This document shows, piece after piece, positions 16,569 to 25,322 of a DNA stretch of 64,000 bases. The notes beneath the pieces were generated by a model. That model was given only the letters and a program-made list of their open reading frames with translations, was not told the origin of the DNA and made no database searches. Numbering within the stretch: the first letter of the stretch is position 1; every line of letters starts with the position of its first letter. The translations under genes and the position numbers were made by a program. Source of the stretch: Bradyrhizobium lablabi (GTDB lineage Bacteria > Pseudomonadota > Alphaproteobacteria > Rhizobiales > Xanthobacteraceae); contig NZ_JAFCLN010000010.1 in the NCBI RefSeq assembly GCF_018129385.1, positions 176,652 to 240,651 on the forward strand, written 5' to 3'.

Positions 16569-17894
16569 CTACTCATGGCGGTGCATCGCCGATTCATGCT
16601 TGGTGTCGCGCATGGTCGAATAGATGATCAGCGACAGAAAGATCATGCCGCTGAGATAATAGTAGAACCAGTGCTCGTGGCCGAGGCTCTTGAAATAGAG
16701 CGCGACCGCGGGCGCCGTGCCCCCGAACAGCGACACCGTAATGGCGTAGGGCAGGCCGACCCCGAGCGCGCGCACGTTGGTCGGAAACAATTCCGCCTTC
16801 ACCACCGCGTTGATCGAGGTGTAGCCGGCGACGAACAGCCAGGCGGCGCAGATCAGGAGGAACGCGATGAACGGCGATGTCGTCCCTTTCAGCGTGGTCA
16901 GGATCGGCACTGTCGAAATCGTGCCCATAACGCCGAAGAAGATCAAAACCGGTTTTCGGCCGATGCCGTCGGAGATCGCGCCATAGATCGGCTGCAACAG
17001 CGTCGCAAAGACCAGCGAGCCGAAGATGACGAGCGTCGTCTGGTCCTCGGTCAATCCTACCGACAGTCTCACGAACGTCTGCATGTAGGTCGTGAACGTG
17101 TAGAACGCCGCGGTGCCGCCTGCGGTAAGGCCGACCACCAGCAGCAGCTCGCGCGGATATCTGAGCAGGCCTCTGATCGAGCCCGATGGCTTTGCCACCT
17201 TCTTGGCTTCCTCGAAAGCCTCGGTCTCATGCAGGTTCCGCCGCATCACCGCCGCGACGATCGCAAGCAGCGCGCCGATCGCGAACGGAATCCGCCAGCC
17301 CCAATCCCTCAACTCTTCCGGCGTCAAGAAGACGTGTTGCAGCAACAGCAGCACGATGATCGCGGTGAGCTGGCCGCCGATCAGGGTGACATACTGAAAG
17401 CTTGAATAAAAACCCCGGTGTTTGGGATCGGCGACTTCGGTCAGGTAAGTGGCGCTGGCGCCGTATTCGCCGCCGAGGCTCAGGCCTTCGATGATCCGCG
17501 CCACCGCCAGGATCGCAGGCGCAGCGATGCCGATGGTGGCGTAGGTCGGCGTCACCGCGATGATCAGCGAGCCAAAACACATGAAGACCACCGAGAGCGT
17601 CAGCGACAGCCTGCGGCCGTACCGGTCGGCGATGAAGCCGAACAGCCAGCCGCCGAGCGGCCGCATCAGGAAGGTGGCGGCAAACAGCACGGCGGCGTTG
17701 AGCTGCTGCACGACGGGGTCGCTGTGCGGAAAGAACGCCGGTGCGAAATAGAGGGCAAACGCCGTATAGGCGTAGAAATCATACCATTCGACGAGATTGC
17801 CGACCGAGCCGATGAAGATCGCCTTGATACGCCGCCTGGCATCGGCAATGTCGAGATGATCGCTGTCCGCAGGTCTGATGGCTTGATCGGTCAT
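16569..17894 (-). CDS. MFS transporter, metabolite:H+ symporter (KgtP-like) family
   Basis: This 441-residue transporter has twelve likely membrane helices. The MHS-family motifs are FIGSVGNLVEWYDFYAYTAF near residues 28-47, RPLGGWLFGFIADRYGRR near 78-95, and RIIEGLSLGGEYGAS near 133-147. This family imports dicarboxylates, alpha-ketoglutarate or other organic acids with protons. Its ribosome site GGGAGG is buried in an 8-bp stem just before the ATG, suggesting control of translation. It is followed at nine bases by the molybdopterin oxidoreductase. Confidence 0.88.
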   Translation of the reverse strand: MTDQAIRPADSDHLDIADARRRIKAIFIGSVGNLVEWYDFYAYTAFALYFAPAFFPHSDPVVQQLNAAVLFAATFLMRPLGGWLFGFIADRYGRRLSLTLSVVFMCFGSLIIAVTPTYATIGIAAPAILAVARIIEGLSLGGEYGASATYLTEVADPKHRGFYSSFQYVTLIGGQLTAIIVLLLLQHVFLTPEELRDWGWRIPFAIGALLAIVAAVMRRNLHETEAFEEAKKVAKPSGSIRGLLRYPRELLLVVGLTAGGTAAFYTFTTYMQTFVRLSVGLTEDQTTLVIFGSLVFATLLQPIYGAISDGIGRKPVLIFFGVMGTISTVPILTTLKGTTSPFIAFLLICAAWLFVAGYTSINAVVKAELFPTNVRALGVGLPYAITVSLFGGTAPAVALYFKSLGHEHWFYYYLSGMIFLSLIIYSTMRDTKHESAMHRHE

Positions 17895-17898
17895 GCCC

Positions 17899-17928
17899 GG
17901 CCTCCCGGCGGCTTATTCTTGGGAGGCC
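17899..17928 (-). promoter_or_regulatory. Hairpin sequestering the ribosome binding site of the MFS gene
   Basis: On the minus strand GGCCTCCC and GGGAGGCC form a perfect 8-bp stem with a 14-base loop. The second arm contains GGGAGG, ending six bases before the ATG at 17894. Base pairing would hide the Shine-Dalgarno sequence. Confidence 0.6.
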
Positions 17929-17967
17929 AAGCTACCTTATTTTGGGATCATGAGCTAAGCGGCGTGG

Positions 17968-19188
17968 CTATCCTGCCTTGCCAAAAAGCACGGGCAGCGC
18001 CCGCGGGCCGCGCACGGTGCCTTCCGACCATGAAACCTTGCCGGCGGGATCGAGCCGGAATTCCGGAATCCGCTTCAGCCATTCCTCGATCGCTGCTTGC
18101 ATTTCCATCCGCGCCAGGTTGGAGCCGACGCAGCGATGGATGCCGAGGCCGAAGGCGGCGTGGCGGTTCTCCTTGCGATCGATCATCACCTTGTCGGCGT
18201 CCGGGAACATCGCGGGGTCGCGGTTGGCGGCAGGGAAGGAGAGCAGCACCATGTTGTTCGGCTTGACCGGGCAGCCGCTGATAGTGGTTTCCTTCATCAC
18301 CTCGCGCGCCATCGTCACCGGCGAATAGGCGCGCAGGAATTCCTCGATCGCAGTCGGGATCAACTCCGGCTCGCGGACCAGGCGCTCGCGGTCGGCGGGC
18401 GTCTTCGCCAGATGCCAGAGCGAGGAGCCGATTGCGCTCCAGGTGGTGTCGATGCCGGCGATCAGCAGCAGGCGGAGCGAACCGAGCACATGCACGTCGC
18501 CGATCGGCTGGCCGTCCGGTCCCTTCGCGTTCATCAGTGTCGTGATCAGATCGTCGGTCGGGTTCTTCCTGCGGGCCTCGAGATGGGCCGCGAAGTAACC
18601 GGTCATCTCCTGCACCGCGCGCATCAGGATCGCATCGTCCTTGATGCCGAGCTCGAGGATCTCGTGAATCCACTTGATGAAGAGATCACCGTCCTTTTCG
18701 GGGATGCCGAGCATATGCGCGATCGCGCGCACCGGGATGTGTTTTGTGTAGCGCGCCGCCGCATCGCAGTGGCCGTCGGCAATGAACTCGTCGATCAGCT
18801 CGTTGCAGATCGCACGCACCCGCGGCTCCAGCTTCTTCATCGCATCGGGCGTGAACGGCGGCAGCAGCAATTGCTTTGCGGGCTTGTGCTCCGGCGGATC
18901 GGAGGTGATCGGCGGCGCTTTCGCCGTGATCTCCGGCCGCACGTCGCGCACGATCACGCGCCGCGAGGAGAAATGCTCGGTGTCGTAGGCGATCTCCTTC
19001 ACCGCCTGATAGGTGGTCGGCATGTAGCAGCCGAGGAAGCGCGCAGTGTGCACCACGGGGCTCGCCGCCCGCAGCTCTTCCCAGATCGGAAACGGATTTT
19101 CGGTCCAGCGCGGATCGGTGTGGTCGAAATCGTTCACCCAGTCGTTCACCGGCGGATGTTCGGGCATGATACTGGTGGAATCGGACAT
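17968..19188 (-). CDS. Cytochrome P450
   Basis: This soluble bacterial cytochrome P450 has 406 residues. The oxygen-binding I-helix motif is LLIAGIDTTWSAIG near residue 236, the K-helix ExxR is in EEFLRAYSP, and the haem-ligating cysteine is in FGLGIHRCVGSN near 345-356. AGGAA lies 10-14 bases before the ATG. The ferredoxin gene immediately upstream on the same strand is the probable electron donor. No ferredoxin reductase is nearby. The substrate is unknown; possibilities include terpenoid or aromatic compounds. Confidence 0.95.
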   Translation of the reverse strand: MSDSTSIMPEHPPVNDWVNDFDHTDPRWTENPFPIWEELRAASPVVHTARFLGCYMPTTYQAVKEIAYDTEHFSSRRVIVRDVRPEITAKAPPITSDPPEHKPAKQLLLPPFTPDAMKKLEPRVRAICNELIDEFIADGHCDAAARYTKHIPVRAIAHMLGIPEKDGDLFIKWIHEILELGIKDDAILMRAVQEMTGYFAAHLEARRKNPTDDLITTLMNAKGPDGQPIGDVHVLGSLRLLLIAGIDTTWSAIGSSLWHLAKTPADRERLVREPELIPTAIEEFLRAYSPVTMAREVMKETTISGCPVKPNNMVLLSFPAANRDPAMFPDADKVMIDRKENRHAAFGLGIHRCVGSNLARMEMQAAIEEWLKRIPEFRLDPAGKVSWSEGTVRGPRALPVLFGKAG

Positions 19189-19242
19189 CTCGGCAAGTTC
19201 CTCTTGTTCGGTTGCGGCGGCGGGAGCTTGATTTTCCGAAAA

Positions 19243-19452
19243 TTATTCCTCGGTCACTTCGATCGCGAATTCCGGGCAGTTGGTCTGGGCCAGCCACGCC
19301 TTGTCCTCGAAGCCGGCGGGCACCGTGCCGTCGCCGACTTCGTGGGCATTGCCGTATTCGTCGAGATCAAACAGTTCGGGGGCAAGCGACTTGCAGCGGG
19401 CGTGGCCCTGGCACTTGTCCTGGTCGACGTGAATTTTGAGTTTTCCGGACAT
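19243..19452 (-). CDS. 3Fe-4S-type ferredoxin
   Basis: This 69-residue acidic ferredoxin is of the type that serves bacterial P450s. Three cysteine positions are visible: CQGHARC near residues 14-20 and the NCPEF motif near 58-62. The pattern with His in place of a fourth ligand (CxxH) fits a 3Fe-4S cluster. It precedes the P450 gene by 54 bases on the same strand, so the pair is likely one operon. Confidence 0.9.
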   Translation of the reverse strand: MSGKLKIHVDQDKCQGHARCKSLAPELFDLDEYGNAHEVGDGTVPAGFEDKAWLAQTNCPEFAIEVTEE

Positions 19453-19615
19453 GAGCGTTCCCCTTTGATCGCGCGCAGTCTGGCCCGCGTGTGTGGCGTT
19501 TTTTGAGTTTGTTGTTTTTCTAAAGCAGGGCCCGTTGGCCGCGCCGTCAAATTATACCATATTACATTCCGGCAGCAATTGTGCTGTCAAGTCAAAAGTC
19601 CTAGATATTGCTCCG

Positions 19616-20245
19616 ATGCCGCCACGTTTGGTTCGCAAGCCGCCTGACACCTATCACCACGGGGATCTCCGCGATGCCCTGGTGCAGGCGGCGTTGCAGG
19701 ACGCGGAACAGGGCGGTCCGGAAGCGATCAGCCTCAAGGCGCTGGCGAAAAAGCTCGGTGTCTCGCAGCCGGCGCCGTACCGGCACTTTGCCGACCGCGA
19801 GGCGCTGCTGGAAGCGGTCACGGCGGAAGCATTCCGGCAGTTCAATGCGCTGATGCGCGAGTCGATCGGAAGCCCGTCGAAGCAGTCAAAACTCTCGCGC
19901 TTTGCGCAGGCGACGCTCGCCTTCGGCCTTCGCCGCAACGGCATCTACCGCCTGATGTTCGCCTCGCGCACCATGGCCTGCGCCGCCAAGGGCAGCGAGC
20001 TTCACAACGCCGCGATGGAAAGCCTGGCGCTGCTGGTGGAAGCGCTGGAGGCTCCCGCCGTCGGCGTGCTGCGCGAGCGACAGGCCCTGAAGATCTGGGC
20101 CTCGCTGCATGGCGTGGTGATGCTGGCCGAGCAGGGCCTGCTCACGGGGCAAGTGGCGCAGACCAGCGTGGAAGAGCTGGTCGAGGACATCGTGCGCGAG
20201 TCGAAACTCGCGCTGTCAGTCGCGATCAAGGAAGCCGGCGGGTAG
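19616..20245 (+). CDS. TetR/AcrR family transcriptional regulator
   Basis: This 209-residue regulator has an N-terminal helix-turn-helix (ISLKALAKKLGVSQPAPYRHFADREALLEAV near 40-70, typical TetR) and a C-terminal ligand-binding domain. It is transcribed divergently from the ferredoxin-P450 pair, with a 163-base gap that is locally AT-rich. It therefore probably controls that pair in response to its substrate. The ATG at 19616 was chosen because the longer frame has no homology-like sequence. No perfect palindrome was found in the gap. Confidence 0.85.
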   Translation: MPPRLVRKPPDTYHHGDLRDALVQAALQDAEQGGPEAISLKALAKKLGVSQPAPYRHFADREALLEAVTAEAFRQFNALMRESIGSPSKQSKLSRFAQATLAFGLRRNGIYRLMFASRTMACAAKGSELHNAAMESLALLVEALEAPAVGVLRERQALKIWASLHGVVMLAEQGLLTGQVAQTSVEELVEDIVRESKLALSVAIKEAGG

Positions 20246-20277
20246 CGCTTAAGGGAGACCGGCGGCGATCTTTCTTA

Positions 20278-20523
20278 CCTCGCCCCGCGTGCGGCAGGGC
20301 TATCGCATATGGCCCATTGAGCGTGTGAGCGAGCCCGGCCTTCATGGTTCGAGACGCGCCGCAGGCGGCGCTCCTCACCATGAGGGTTCTAGGATTTTGC
20401 CACGAAACAAGACCTCATCCTGAGGAGCCCGCCAAAGGCGGGCGTCTCGAAGGATGGCCACAACGAAGTCGCCTCATCGAGTCCTCGCTCATATGCGATA
20501 GCCCTGCCGCGTGCGGGGAGAGG
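20278..20523. repeat. Nested palindromic element with a family A repeat inside
   Basis: The left arm at 20278-20311 and the right arm at 20490-20523 are 34 bases each and match as inverted repeats at 31 positions; both contain GGCAGGGCTATCGCATATG or its complement. Between them lies a complete family A copy. This looks like one repeat inserted into another. Confidence 0.75.
20343..20457. repeat. Palindromic repeat, family A copy 5
   Basis: CATGGTTCGAGACGCG with CTCCTCACCATGAGG, then CCTCATCCTGAGGAGC with GCGTCTCGAAGGATGG. It has the same composite layout as the copy at 3298-3410. Confidence 0.85.
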
Positions 20524-20675
20524 TCGGATCACATCGCAAGATGTGATCCGGGTGAGGGGGACTCTCCGCGAGTCCATCTCTCACCGTGATTGTGGAAGCA
20601 GCCCCTCACCCCAACCCTCTAAGAGCGAGCTTCGCTCGTCTCGACCCCGCAAGAGCGGGGCGAGGCAGAAGAAAG
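20524..20675. repeat. Further palindromic sequence before the amidase gene
   Basis: This contains the perfect hairpin GGATCACATC / GATGTGATCC at the left end and GGACTCTCCGCGAGTCC in the middle, then GAGCGAGCTTCGCTCG and CCCCGCAAGAGCGGGG. No coding potential is seen. It extends the repeat-filled gap between the TetR and amidase genes. Confidence 0.65.
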
Positions 20676-20681
20676 AGCCCG

Positions 20682-22103
20682 CTACTTCGGCGCCCTGGGA
20701 TCGATCGGCGTCGTGCCGCGCACGCCCAAAACATCCTCCAGCATCTTCGCCCCCGCCAGCAATTGCGCCTCGCCACGCGGCGCCGCCACCATCTGCAATC
20801 CCACCGGCAATCCCGAGGCGGTAAACCCGCACGGCAGCGACAGCGCGGGACAGCAGGCCAGCGTGATCGCGTAGACGATGGCCAGCCACTCGACATAATT
20901 GTCGAACTTCTTGCCGGCGCATTCGGCAACGTAGCGGTTCTCGATCGGGAACGGCGGCACGATGGTCGCGGGCGCCAGCAGCAAATCGTAGCTGCGGAAG
21001 AATTCGACCGTGCGCGCAGTCATCTCCACGCGCTGTGCTTCCGCGCGCGCAATCTGCTCCACGGTCAGCTTCAGCCCTTCCTCGATATTCCAGATCACCT
21101 CCGGCTTGAGCAGGTCGCGCCTGGTGCGCAGCAGCTTCTCCTTGGTCATCGCGAAATCGAACGCGCGAAGCACCTGAAAGCACTCATGCGCCTCGCGCAA
21201 ATCGGGATGCGCTTCCTCGACGATGACACCGAGCTCCGCGAAGCGTTGCGCGGCCTTGCGCGTGACCGCGGCGACTTCAGGATCGACCGGCGTGATGCCG
21301 AGATCGGGGGAATAGGCAATGCGCTTCGGCTTCCTGCCGGAGCGCGCGGCCGACAGGAACGTGGTGGACGGCGCCGGCAGCGACAGCGGGTCGGCCGGGT
21401 ACTCGCCGCTCATGGCATCGAGCAGCAGGGCAAGATCCTCGACATTGCGCGCCATCGGACCGTGCACGGTGAGATTGCGATCGATCGTCGCCGACAGCGT
21501 ATGCGCGACGCGGCCGATGCTCGGCCGCAAGCCGACGATGCCGCAAAAGCTGGCGGGATTGCGCAAGGAGCCGCCCATGTCGGTGCCGTGGGCGAGCCAC
21601 GCCATGCCGGTGGCGAGCGCCACGGCAGCACCTCCGGAGGAGCCGGCGGCGGATCGCGAAATGTCCCATGGATTGAGCGTCGCGCCGAACACCTCGTTGA
21701 AGGTGTTGGCGCCCGCGCCGAACTCCGGCGTATTCGATTTGGCGTAGACCACGCCGCCATTGCCTTCGAGATGCTCGACGAAGATGTCGGACCACTCCGA
21801 AATGGCGTCCTTGAAGATGGGCGAGCCCTGCGTGTTCAGCACGCCCTTGACGTTGAACAGGTCCTTGATCGGCAGCGGCATCCCCGCCAGCAGCCCGCGC
21901 TGTCCGGCCGGCTTCTTCATCAGCTCGGTCGCATGCCTGCGCGCGCGATCGAAGCACAGCGTCGGCAGCGCATTGACCTTGCCGTCGACCTCGGCGATGC
22001 GCTTTTCCAGCACGTCGAGCAGATCGAGCGGCGTTACTTCGCCCTTATTGAGCTTGCCGACGATTGCGCTCGCCGTTTCGCGTATCAATTCCTGTCCAGC
22101 CAC
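20682..22103 (-). CDS. Amidase
   Basis: This 473-residue amidase-signature hydrolase has the lysine in LPIKDLF, the cis-serine in AAGSSGGAAVALA, and the nucleophile in GTDMGGSLRNPAS. No signal peptide is visible, so it is cytoplasmic, unlike the amidase near paaK. The frame opens at a TTG (22139). I prefer the GTG at 22103 because GGGGGG lies eight bases upstream, but the longer form is possible. It faces away from the formamidase-like gene, with about 100 bases between them, so both may share a control region. Confidence 0.85.
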   Translation of the reverse strand: MAGQELIRETASAIVGKLNKGEVTPLDLLDVLEKRIAEVDGKVNALPTLCFDRARRHATELMKKPAGQRGLLAGMPLPIKDLFNVKGVLNTQGSPIFKDAISEWSDIFVEHLEGNGGVVYAKSNTPEFGAGANTFNEVFGATLNPWDISRSAAGSSGGAAVALATGMAWLAHGTDMGGSLRNPASFCGIVGLRPSIGRVAHTLSATIDRNLTVHGPMARNVEDLALLLDAMSGEYPADPLSLPAPSTTFLSAARSGRKPKRIAYSPDLGITPVDPEVAAVTRKAAQRFAELGVIVEEAHPDLREAHECFQVLRAFDFAMTKEKLLRTRRDLLKPEVIWNIEEGLKLTVEQIARAEAQRVEMTARTVEFFRSYDLLLAPATIVPPFPIENRYVAECAGKKFDNYVEWLAIVYAITLACCPALSLPCGFTASGLPVGLQMVAAPRGEAQLLAGAKMLEDVLGVRGTTPIDPRAPK

Positions 22104-22206
22104 TTCAGTTTCCCCCCATACCGTTTCTTCTTGGGCCAACTAGTCCTCTAGAACATTTTCCGGCAAAGTGGAAACCGTGTTCGAAATACGCCCCGGGAGC
22201 CCTTCA

Positions 22207-23058
22207 ATGACGACGCTGTTCTCTGCGACCGACTGGCGGAAGATGAACCGGGAGGAACTTGACCTCGGCCTCAACAATACCGTCGCGGTCGCCGGCAGCG
22301 TAGAGATGGTTGCGGGCTGGGAAAAACGCTCCGGCGAGATGCGCAAGGCGAGGCCCGCGCATCTCGATCTTCGCTATGGCCTGCGCGAGCGCAACCGCAT
22401 CGATTTCTTCAAGGCGGCCGAAAAGGCGCCGACGCTGCTGTTCATCCATGGCGGCTACTGGCAGGCGCGGGCCAAGGAAGTGTTTTCGATCTTTGCAGAA
22501 GGGCCGATGGCGTATGGCATCAACGTCGCGCTGATCGGCTACACGCTGGCCCCCGACGCCACGCTCGACGAGATCGTCGCCGAGATTCATGCCGGCATCG
22601 ATTTCCTCTCCGGGCAGTTGCCGTCGCTTGGCGCGGCGTCAAGCGGACTCGTCGTCTCTGGCTGGTCGGCCGGCGGCCATCTGACCTCGATGGCGCTGTC
22701 GAACCCGAACGTGCGGGCGGGGATGGCTATCAGTGGCATCTACGATCTCGAGCCAATCAGGCATTCCTATCTCGACGAAAAACTGAAGCTGGATGAAGCG
22801 ATGTCACATCGCAACGCGCCGATGGAGATGGCAGGCGGGCCGATGAAACCGCTATCGCTGGTCGTCGGCAGCGCCGAACTTCCGCTGCTGCGCAAGCAGA
22901 CCGCCGATTTCGCGGGGCACCGCGCCAGATATGGATTGCCGGTGACATATGAGGAAATTCCTGGCGCAAACCATTTTACGATCCTCCAGGAGCTGCAGTC
23001 GCCAACGGGCCGCATCACCACGCTGATCCGGCAGTTGTTCGAGCGAACTGCCGCCTGA
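22207..23058 (+). CDS. Alpha/beta hydrolase, arylformamidase-like
   Basis: This 283-residue alpha/beta hydrolase has the motif LLFIHGGYWQ near residues 76-85, characteristic of the kynurenine-formamidase (AFMID-type) branch. The nucleophile elbow is SGWSAGGH near 157-164, and PGANHFTIL near 258 carries the likely catalytic histidine. It could hydrolyse N-formyl or related amides; tryptophan catabolism is not supported by its neighbours. The ATG at 22207 was chosen for fit to the family start. Confidence 0.78.
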   Translation: MTTLFSATDWRKMNREELDLGLNNTVAVAGSVEMVAGWEKRSGEMRKARPAHLDLRYGLRERNRIDFFKAAEKAPTLLFIHGGYWQARAKEVFSIFAEGPMAYGINVALIGYTLAPDATLDEIVAEIHAGIDFLSGQLPSLGAASSGLVVSGWSAGGHLTSMALSNPNVRAGMAISGIYDLEPIRHSYLDEKLKLDEAMSHRNAPMEMAGGPMKPLSLVVGSAELPLLRKQTADFAGHRARYGLPVTYEEIPGANHFTILQELQSPTGRITTLIRQLFERTAA

Positions 23059-23159
23059 CCTCATCCTGAGGAGCGGCATCTTCGCCGCGTCTCGAAGGAT
23101 GAAAGCCCGTGGCCCATCCTTCGAGACGCCGCGCAAGAGCGCGGCTCCTCAGGATGAGG
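23059..23159. repeat. Palindromic repeat, family A copy 6
   Basis: CCTCATCCTGAGGAGCGGC and CGCGGCTCCTCAGGATGAGG are the outer arms, with GTCTCGAAGGATG and CATCCTTCGAGAC inside. It starts directly after the stop of the upstream gene. Confidence 0.9.
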
Positions 23160-23180
23160 TTGAGTGTGTGGTTGCGCTCG

Positions 23181-23957
23181 CTATCCCCACCCCGCACTGA
23201 TCCCGCCGTCGACCGTGTAGATCACCCCCGACGTATACCCCGACCGGTCCGACGCCAGGAACGCCATCAGGTCGCCAATCTCGCGCGCATGCGCCGGGCG
23301 GCCGAGCGGCATGCCCTTCTGAAGCTCCCTGTAGCGGTTCTCGTCGCCAAGCTGGTTCTTCGCGCGCGTTTTCATCAGCGTGACGTGACGGTCGGTGCCG
23401 ACCGGGCCCGGATTGATGCCGACCACGCGGATATTGTCGGCAAGGCTCTTGCCGCCCAGCGCGCGGGTAAAGGCCATCAGCGCCGCATTGCCGGCGCTGC
23501 CGCAGATGTAGTTGGCATCGAATCTTTCACCGGCCGCGCCGATGTCGTTGACGATGACGCCATGGCCGCGGGCCTTCATCTGCGCATAGACCGCGCGGGT
23601 GAGGTTGATGTAGCCGAACACTTTCAGCTCCCACGCATGCCGCCAGGTCGCTTCATCGATCTTGTCGATCGAGCCGCCGGGGATGTCGCCGGCATTGTTG
23701 ACGAGGATGTCGATCTCGGCCGCGTCCTTCGCCAGCCGTGCGATGTCCTCCGGCTTGCGCAGGTCCGTGACGTGGGCGGTCGCATCGATCTGGTGGGTGG
23801 AGCGCAGCCGTTCGGTCAGCACTTTCAGCGCATCGCCGCTGCGGGCAGCCAGCATCAGATGGCAGCCTTCCTCGGCAAAGGCTTCGGCGGCGGCAGCGCC
23901 AATGCCTTTGGACGCGCCGGTGATGAGGACGCGCTTGCCGCGCAGATGCAGGTCCAT
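23181..23957 (-). CDS. Short-chain dehydrogenase/reductase (SDR)
   Basis: This 258-residue classical SDR has the cofactor-binding motif TGASKGIG near residues 13-20, the structural motif NNAGD near 88, and the C-terminal SGVIYTVDGGISAGWG typical of FabG-like oxidoreductases. The usual catalytic YxxxK is replaced: the expected position reads ICGSAGNAAL, so the Tyr and Lys are missing or shifted. Catalysis is therefore uncertain. The ATG at 23957 gives a normal start; the 48-residue upstream extension was rejected. It is divergent from the tartrate-dehydrogenase-like gene. Confidence 0.85.
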   Translation of the reverse strand: MDLHLRGKRVLITGASKGIGAAAAEAFAEEGCHLMLAARSGDALKVLTERLRSTHQIDATAHVTDLRKPEDIARLAKDAAEIDILVNNAGDIPGGSIDKIDEATWRHAWELKVFGYINLTRAVYAQMKARGHGVIVNDIGAAGERFDANYICGSAGNAALMAFTRALGGKSLADNIRVVGINPGPVGTDRHVTLMKTRAKNQLGDENRYRELQKGMPLGRPAHAREIGDLMAFLASDRSGYTSGVIYTVDGGISAGWG

Positions 23958-24112
23958 GGGATGTTCTCTCTTGCTGGAAATTTTGGGCGGGGAAGGGGCG
24001 GCGAGTTTCTTTTGGTAGTCCGCCGCCGTCAACATTGCACTGCAACGTTGCGTCGGGCCGCGGTTTGGTCCATTGCAATGCCAACCAACAAGCTGCCTCA
24101 AGGAATATCTCG

Positions 24113-25189
24113 ATGAGCACCAAGAAAGAGTACCGGATCGCAGTGATCCCCGGCGATGGCATCGGCAAGGAAGTGATGCCGGAGGGGCTGCGCGTCATCG
24201 AGGCGGCCGCGAAGAAGCACGGCGTGTCCGTAAAATTCGATCATTTCGACTTCGCTTCCTATGACTATTACGAGAAGCACGGCGAGATGATGCCGGAGGA
24301 CTGGAAGAACCAGATCGGCAAGCATGACGCGATCTATTTCGGCGCGGTCGGCTGGCCGGCGAAAATTCCGGATCACATTTCCTTGTGGGGCTCGCTGATC
24401 AAATTCCGCCGCGAGTTCGACCAGTATGTCAATTTGCGCCCCGTGCGGCTGATGCCGGGCGTGCCGTCGCCGCTTGCCAACCGCAAGCCGGGTGACATCG
24501 ATTTCTGGGTGGTGCGCGAGAACACCGAAGGCGAATATTCCTCCGTCGGCGGCCGCATGTTCCCCGACACCGACCGCGAATTCGTCACGCAGCAGACCGT
24601 GATGACCCGCACCGGCGTCGACCGCATCCTGAAATTCGCCTTCGAGCTGGCGCAGTCGCGCCCGAAGAAGCACCTGACCTCGGCCACGAAGTCGAACGGC
24701 ATCTCCATCACCATGCCCTATTGGGACGAGCGCGTGGAGGCGATGGCGAAGAATTTTCCCAAGGTGAAGTGGGACAAGTACCACATCGACATTCTCACCG
24801 CGAATTTCGTGCTGCATCCGGACTGGTTCGACGTCGTGGTCGGCTCCAACCTGTTCGGCGACATCCTCTCGGACCTCGGCCCGGCCTGCACCGGCACCAT
24901 CGGCATCGCCCCGTCAGGCAACATCAACCCCGAGCGCAATTTCCCCTCCGTGTTCGAGCCGGTGCACGGCTCGGCGCCCGACATCGCCGGGCAGGGGATT
25001 GCGAACCCGATCGGCATGATCTGGTCGGGCGCAATGATGTTCGAGCATTTAGGGGAGAAGCAGGCCGCAGAATCGATCGTCGCCGCCATCGAGCGCACCC
25101 TCGGCGAACGCACGCTGCGCACGCGCGATCTCGGCGGCAATGCCGATACCACGGCATGCGGCAAAGCCGTGGCCGAGATGGTGGACTAA
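24113..25189 (+). CDS. Tartrate dehydrogenase/decarboxylase-like (isopropylmalate dehydrogenase family)
   Basis: This 358-residue member of the isocitrate/isopropylmalate dehydrogenase family has the N-terminal motif IAVIPGDGIGKEV, substrate-loop arginines in LRPVRLMPG, the signature WFDVVVGSNLFGDILSDLGP near 237-256, and FEPVHGSAPDIAGQG near 280-294. It resembles TtuC-type tartrate/D-malate dehydrogenases more than LeuB. NAD-dependent oxidation of a hydroxydicarboxylate is expected. AAGGA lies 12 bases before the ATG. Confidence 0.88.
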   Translation: MSTKKEYRIAVIPGDGIGKEVMPEGLRVIEAAAKKHGVSVKFDHFDFASYDYYEKHGEMMPEDWKNQIGKHDAIYFGAVGWPAKIPDHISLWGSLIKFRREFDQYVNLRPVRLMPGVPSPLANRKPGDIDFWVVRENTEGEYSSVGGRMFPDTDREFVTQQTVMTRTGVDRILKFAFELAQSRPKKHLTSATKSNGISITMPYWDERVEAMAKNFPKVKWDKYHIDILTANFVLHPDWFDVVVGSNLFGDILSDLGPACTGTIGIAPSGNINPERNFPSVFEPVHGSAPDIAGQGIANPIGMIWSGAMMFEHLGEKQAAESIVAAIERTLGERTLRTRDLGGNADTTACGKAVAEMVD

Positions 25190-25197
25190 AACTCCAT

Positions 25198-25318
25198 CGT
25201 CGTCCCGGCGAAAGCCGGGACCCATACGCTGCGGCTCTTCGGTTAGAAGCAGGTATCGGCCGGCCTTGCTTCACCACACTCGCTTGTGGTTATGGGTCCC
25301 TGCGTTCGCAGGGACGAC
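25198..25318. repeat. Palindromic repeat, family D copy 3
   Basis: It starts with CGTCGTCCCGGCGAAAGCCG and ends with CTGCGTTCGCAGGGACGAC, with GGGACCCATA and TATGGGTCCC inside. It lies between convergent genes. Confidence 0.87.
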
Positions 25319-25322
25319 AAGA

